Assembly: GCA_964653025.1 (NCBI GenBank) | Contig: CAZZBZ010000008.1 | Location: forward strand, 1-63,838 | Reading direction: 5' to 3' | Source: JABWAM01 sp964653025 | GTDB taxonomy: Bacteria > Verrucomicrobiota > Verrucomicrobiia > JABWAM01 | Length of the DNA stretch: 63,838 nucleotides | The notes under the pieces: generated by a model | The model's database searches: none | What the model was told of the DNA's origin: nothing | The model's input: the letters and a program-made list of their open reading frames with translations, nothing else | Made by a program: the position numbers and the translations under genes | Shown here: positions 60,434 through 63,838 of the stretch, piece by piece | Numbering within the stretch: position 1 is the stretch's first letter | Layout: the number at the start of each line of letters is the position of its first letter

Positions 60434-62098
60434 ATGGCAGCCAAACAAATCGTATTCAGTGAAGATGCGCGCCAGCGCATCCTGCGCGGTGTGACGAAAC
60501 TCGCTCACGCCGTGGTCGTTACCCTCGGGCCCAAGGGCCGCAACGTGGTCCTCGACAAGAAGTTCGGGTCCCCCACCGTCACCAAGGACGGCGTGACCGT
60601 GGCCAAGGAAATCGAACTCGAAGATCCCTTCGAGAACATGGGCGCACAGATGGTGCGCGAGGTGGCGTCCAAGACCAGCGATGTCGCTGGCGACGGCACC
60701 ACCACCGCCACGGCCCTGGCCGAGGCGATCTACCGCGAGGGCCTCAAGAATGTCACCGCGGGCGCCAACCCCATGGGACTCAAGCGGGGCATCGAGAAGG
60801 CCGTTGAGAAGGTCGTCGAGAGCCTCCAGAAGCAGTCCAAGAAGGTGAAGGACAAGTCCGAGATCAAGCAGGTGGCCACCATCTCCGCCAACGGGGATCA
60901 GACCATCGGCGAGATCATCGCCGACGCGATGGATAAGGTCGGCAAGGACGGCACCATCACCGTTGAGGAAGCGAAGTCCATCGAGACCACGCTCGACGTG
61001 GTCGAGGGAATGCAGTTCGACAAGGGCTACCTCTCGCCGTACTTCGTCACGAAGGCGGAAGAGATGGAGTGCATCCTTGAGAACGCCTACCTCCTGATCA
61101 ACGAGAAGAAGGTCTCGTCCCTCAAGGACATGCTCCCCTTGCTCGAGAAGATCGCGAAGGTTGGTCGTCCGCTGCTCGTCATCGCTGAAGAGGTCGAGGG
61201 CGAAGCCCTGGCCACCCTCGTGGTGAACAAGCTCCGCGGCACGCTCCATGTCTGCGCCGTCAAGGCGCCGGGCTTCGGAGACCGTCGCAAGTCCATGCTC
61301 GAAGACATCGCCATCCTGACCGGTGGCAAGTGCCTCAGCGAAGACCTCGGCATCAAGCTCGAGAACGTCTCGCTCGATGACCTTGGCCAGGCCAAGCGCA
61401 TCGTGGTGGACAAGGAAAACACCACCATCATCGAGGGTGCCGGCAAGAGCAGCGACATCCAGGGTCGGATCAACCAGATCCGCCGTCAGATCGAGGAGAC
61501 CACCTCCGACTACGACAAGGAGAAGCTCCAGGAGCGCCTCGCGAAGCTCGCGGGCGGCGTTGCCGTCATCAATGTCGGCGCGGCGACCGAGACCGAGATG
61601 AAGGAGAAGAAGGCTCGCGTCGAAGACGCCCTCCATGCGACCCGCGCGGCCGTGGAAGAGGGAATCGTCGCCGGCGGCGGAGTCGCCCTCATCCGCTCCA
61701 TCAAGGCGCTGGATGGTCTGAAGCTCAGTGGGGACGAGGAGATCGGTGTCGGAATCGTGCGCAAGTCGCTCGAGTTCCCGCTCCGTCGCCTCGCCGAGAA
61801 CGCCGGCCTCGAAGGGTCGGTGATCCTCAACGAGGTCGTCGCCCGCAAGGGTTCCGAAGGCTATAACTTCGCGACCGACAAGTACGAAGACCTCATCGCA
61901 GCCGGTGTCGTGGACCCGACCAAGGTTTCACGCTCCGCGCTCCAGAACGCAGCCTCCATCGCGGGGTTGCTCCTCACCACCGAAGCGCTCGTCACCGAGA
62001 TCCCCGAGAAGGAGAAGGCTCCCATGGGCGGTGGCGGTGGCGGCGGCGGTGGCGGCATGGGCGGCATGGGCGGTATGGGCGGCGGCATGGACTACTAA
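60434..62098 (+). CDS. groEL: chaperonin GroEL
   Basis: The 554-residue protein has the ATP-binding DGTTTATALAEAI (about residue 86), the apical and equatorial blocks GFGDRRKSMLEDIAILTGG and AVEEGIVAGGGVALIR (about 405), and the flexible C-terminal (GGM)n tail, here a run of Gly ending GGMGGGMDY. It begins MAAKQIVFSEDARQRILRGV. It is followed directly by a strong terminator. Confidence 0.98.
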   Translation: MAAKQIVFSEDARQRILRGVTKLAHAVVVTLGPKGRNVVLDKKFGSPTVTKDGVTVAKEIELEDPFENMGAQMVREVASKTSDVAGDGTTTATALAEAIYREGLKNVTAGANPMGLKRGIEKAVEKVVESLQKQSKKVKDKSEIKQVATISANGDQTIGEIIADAMDKVGKDGTITVEEAKSIETTLDVVEGMQFDKGYLSPYFVTKAEEMECILENAYLLINEKKVSSLKDMLPLLEKIAKVGRPLLVIAEEVEGEALATLVVNKLRGTLHVCAVKAPGFGDRRKSMLEDIAILTGGKCLSEDLGIKLENVSLDDLGQAKRIVVDKENTTIIEGAGKSSDIQGRINQIRRQIEETTSDYDKEKLQERLAKLAGGVAVINVGAATETEMKEKKARVEDALHATRAAVEEGIVAGGGVALIRSIKALDGLKLSGDEEIGVGIVRKSLEFPLRRLAENAGLEGSVILNEVVARKGSEGYNFATDKYEDLIAAGVVDPTKVSRSALQNAASIAGLLLTTEALVTEIPEKEKAPMGGGGGGGGGGMGGMGGMGGGMDY

Positions 62099-62128
62099 GT
62101 CCCGCCTCGTAACCAACACAATTCAACC

Positions 62129-62170
62129 CAAAGGGGCGTCCCGGGAAACCGGGGCGCCCCTTTGTATTTT
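62129..62170 (+). terminator. rho-independent terminator after groEL
   Basis: CAAAGGGGCGTCCCGG, the tetraloop GAAA, then CCGGGGCGCCCCTTTG form a 16-bp stem with one G-U pair (62129-62164). TATTTT follows. The loop is a GNRA type, which makes the hairpin very stable. Confidence 0.9.
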
Positions 62171-62332
62171 CGGGGGGAAGCGAGGAGCGGGGAGTCGGAC
62201 ACTCGCCCTGGCGTGCTCGGAGGGCGCACCTCCGTGTGCGCCGCGTCCGGTGGAGGGGTGCGCTTCGTGGTGTCCAGGGAAGGGGATCTCTCACCTCCGC
62301 GCAGTTTTGTAGGGCGGCCATTCCTGGCCGCC
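62165..62332. repeat. palindromic repeats downstream of groEL
   Basis: 62219-62275 carries a GGAGGGCGCACctccGTGTGCGCC half and a GGAGGGGTGCGCTTCGTGGTG half of the GCTTCGTC family. 62309-62332 is a TGTAGGGCGGCCAttccTGGCCGCC hairpin of the TGTAGGGC family. No gene is visible between the groEL terminator and the remnant at 62389. Confidence 0.65.
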
Positions 62333-62388
62333 AATTCGCAGAGGAGCGGCGGCGAGGAATCGGCTGAAGGACTTTGCGTCAGCCAGGC

Positions 62389-62512
62389 TCGGCCTTTGGC
62401 GGTGAGACGGTATTTTTACAGGCGGCTCTGGGGCCGCAACCGGCTTCCTGGCCAAACTCCGGTTCCGGATAGCCGGCCTTGACACACAGTTTGACGATTT
62501 TCTGGGTGCCTC
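62389..62512 (-). pseudogene. remnant of an AlbA/RecG-like ATP-binding regulator
   Basis: The minus strand from 62512 reads RGTQKIVKLCVKAGYPEPEF then GQEAG, the conserved end of the GHKL-type domain of AlbA_2/RecG-like transcriptional regulators (RGxxxIxxxCxxAGxPxPxF). After a frame change the same strand reads KYRLTAKGRAWL (62415 downward), like the winged-helix tail of such proteins. No intact frame links them, and the first 350 residues are missing. It ends 8 bp from the AAA/DUF4143 gene on the same strand. Confidence 0.5.
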
Positions 62513-62519
62513 GTCCCCA

Positions 62520-63683
62520 TTACTCGATGATCCCATGCAGGCGACTTCGTCCGGCCGCCTTGACGCCCGGCGAGAGGGCGACGGGCTCGGTGGACTGCCC
62601 GTGGTCTTCGTGGACCAGGAAGGACTGCAAGGTGTACCGCCCGATTCCGTGCGCCATGCGTGTGAGGGAGGCCGCCATTTGTGGCACGGGAGTGCGCGTT
62701 GCCTTGGCCTCGATGAGAATCAGCCGTCGATTACCTCGATCGACGACGAAGTCCACCTCGAGCCCCTGCTGGTCACGAAACCAGTACAAGCCCCGGTCGA
62801 GACCACGGGCCAGACGATGCTTGGCGATTTCCGAGGCGATGAACCCTTCGAAAAGCGGACCGAGGAAGGGGGAGGTGCGCAGGGTCCGATCATCCCGGAT
62901 TCCGAGTAGATGGCAGGCGAGGCCCGAATCCATAAAGTAGAGCTTCGGCGACTTGATCAGGCGTTTTCCAAAGTTCTCGTAGAACGGGGGAATGAGAAGT
63001 ACCTGCCCCGTGACTTCCAAGATGCCGATCCAATCGGTGATGGTCGGCACGGACACCCCGAGTGGAGCGGCGAGGTCGGTCTTATTGAGCATCTGCCCGA
63101 CCCGGCTGGCGATCAGGGCAAGGAAGCGGCGAAAGAGGGTAAGGTTGCGGATCGAGGTGATCGCCCGCACGTCGCGTTCCAGGTAGGTTTGGATGTAGGA
63201 ACGGAACCACGTATTGGCTGCCGAAGGACGGGCCAGGACTTCGGGAAAACCTCCCCGCAGCACGGAAACCTTGGGCGACTCCTCTGCGGACAGGGGCAAC
63301 AACTGAAAAATGGCCGCCCGTCCAGCCATGGATTCGGTGACCCCCTTCATCAGCGGAGCCTCCTGGGATCCCGTGAGCAGCCACTGGCCTCGGACACGGG
63401 GGTGACGGTCAATGAGGGTGCGAATGTAGTTGAAGAGCGAAGGGAGATTCTGAATCTCATCGATGATGACGGGAAGACGAAGATCCTCCAGGAATCCCCG
63501 AGGATCGACCGAGGCACGGGCAACCTGATCGGGGTCCTCCAGCAGGACGTAGCTTGCCCGTGGGAATAGTCGGCGCAGGAGGGTGGTTTTTCCGGCCCGT
63601 CGTGGCCCCGTAAGGATGATGGACGGAAAGCTACGAGCGGCCGACTTCAGCTCGCCCGCCAGGGTCCTTGGGATGTAACGCAT
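62520..63683 (-). CDS. AAA ATPase with C-terminal DUF4143 (AAA_14 family)
   Basis: The 387-residue protein has Walker A TGPRRAGKTTLLRR (about residue 26), Walker B PVIIDEIQNLPSLF (about 70) and the sensor TGSQEAPLMKGV, typical of AAA_14. The DUF4143 domain (about 180-330) includes YIQTYLERDVRAI and LYFMDSGLACHLLGI and ends in a nuclease-like EVDFVV..LILIEAKAT segment (PD-(D/E)xK-like Asp, Glu, Lys). Such orphan ATPases are scattered in bacteria and archaea, often in mobile regions, and their function is unproven. The start at MRYIPRTLAG has a strong promoter ending only about 7 bases before it. Confidence 0.9.
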   Translation of the reverse strand: MRYIPRTLAGELKSAARSFPSIILTGPRRAGKTTLLRRLFPRASYVLLEDPDQVARASVDPRGFLEDLRLPVIIDEIQNLPSLFNYIRTLIDRHPRVRGQWLLTGSQEAPLMKGVTESMAGRAAIFQLLPLSAEESPKVSVLRGGFPEVLARPSAANTWFRSYIQTYLERDVRAITSIRNLTLFRRFLALIASRVGQMLNKTDLAAPLGVSVPTITDWIGILEVTGQVLLIPPFYENFGKRLIKSPKLYFMDSGLACHLLGIRDDRTLRTSPFLGPLFEGFIASEIAKHRLARGLDRGLYWFRDQQGLEVDFVVDRGNRRLILIEAKATRTPVPQMAASLTRMAHGIGRYTLQSFLVHEDHGQSTEPVALSPGVKAAGRSRLHGIIE

Positions 63684-63690
63684 AGTGAGG

Positions 63691-63719
63691 AATATAAACT
63701 GAAACTTTAGAAAACTCAA
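63691..63719 (-). promoter_or_regulatory. promoter of the AAA/DUF4143 gene, leaderless
   Basis: On the minus strand TTGAGT (63719-63714), 17 bp, TATATT (63696-63691) match consensus in four and five of six bases. The predicted start is at or within 2 bases of the ATG at 63683, so the message would be leaderless. The surrounding 63684-63780 is markedly AT-rich compared with the rest of the window. Confidence 0.6.
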
Positions 63720-63838
63720 AACGATTCAGAATAAAATGAGTAAAAAAAGTGTCAGTTCAATCAATATCATATTGGCGCAGGAGGGTGGACCGCGACCTCT
63801 CGCGCTGGAATCATCCCGCCGTGAGGCGTTTCTCTGCT

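Overview
The window is 63.8 kb of high-GC DNA (roughly two thirds G+C by eye) with about 55 recognisable protein genes, no rRNA or tRNA gene that I could see, and two runs of exactly 100 N, so it is a scaffold from a draft or metagenome assembly. The organism is probably a member of the PVC group, most likely Verrucomicrobiota. The pointers are a type II pseudopilin with the FTLIELLVVIAILAILAALL leader, exosortase-type PEP-CTERM proteins, many secreted proteins without clear Shine-Dalgarno sites, and intergenic DNA packed with short palindromic and 7-bp periodic repeats. This is an inference; no marker here fixes the phylum.

Layout. 1-20 kb is housekeeping: creatininase-family hydrolase and double GNAT; GuaD-like deaminase coupled to uvrB; secreted protein plus glnE facing gdhA; ygfZ-NUDIX-coiled coil; class IV aminotransferase; YghZ-like aldo/keto reductase; a MASE1-PAS hybrid histidine kinase; a BaiN/YhiN flavoprotein; purB. 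20.4-29.7 kb is the most distinctive locus, a tightly overlapping operon: CBS-HATPase, DRTGG protein, NuoE/HydC, HATPase, HndB-like protein, NuoF/HydB, NuoG/HydA, HoxY/HydS, an ORF6N-domain gene, HoxH/HydL and then a CDGSH protein. It looks like an NAD(P)-linked and possibly electron-bifurcating [NiFe] hydrogenase of the HydABCSL kind. The extra ORF6N gene, of phage-associated type, is wedged between the two hydrogenase subunits with coupled stop and start codons.

29.7-39.2 kb holds purL, crcB with a DUF190 partner (fluoride export), a cell-wall amidase, YacP, a polysaccharide deacetylase, a radical SAM protein and a PHP-glycosyltransferase fusion. 40-44.4 kb is a C1 module: a MetF-MetV type methylene-THF reductase, a methyl-THF:corrinoid methyltransferase-like protein and formate-THF ligase. 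With the hydrogenase it suggests H2-linked one-carbon (Wood-Ljungdahl methyl branch) metabolism. The carbonyl branch, folD and hydrogenase maturation genes are not in the window. 44.7-48.7 kb has two ABC-2 permeases without an ATPase, an SGNH hydrolase and a pseudopilin. 48.7-52.5 kb has trpF and acpP-fabF-rpmE-ruvB. 52.7-57.5 kb has exosortase-type secreted proteins (one broken by an in-frame stop), an EEP phosphatase/nuclease and a class III aminotransferase. 58-62.2 kb is dnaK-groES-groEL, with a sigma-54-like promoter candidate before dnaK and a strong terminator after groEL. The window ends with an AAA/DUF4143 ATPase.

Intergenic DNA is unusually informative. I see several arrays of degenerate 7-bp tandem repeats placed against start or stop codons (two flank the formate-THF ligase gene in inverted orientation), several 60-170 bp palindromic elements (one supplies the purL stop codon), and fragments of decayed genes of defence or mobile type (PIN, HNH, ORF6N, PadR, AlbA/RecG-like). 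Gap 2 is flanked by identical 55-bp sequences and is probably an assembly artefact.
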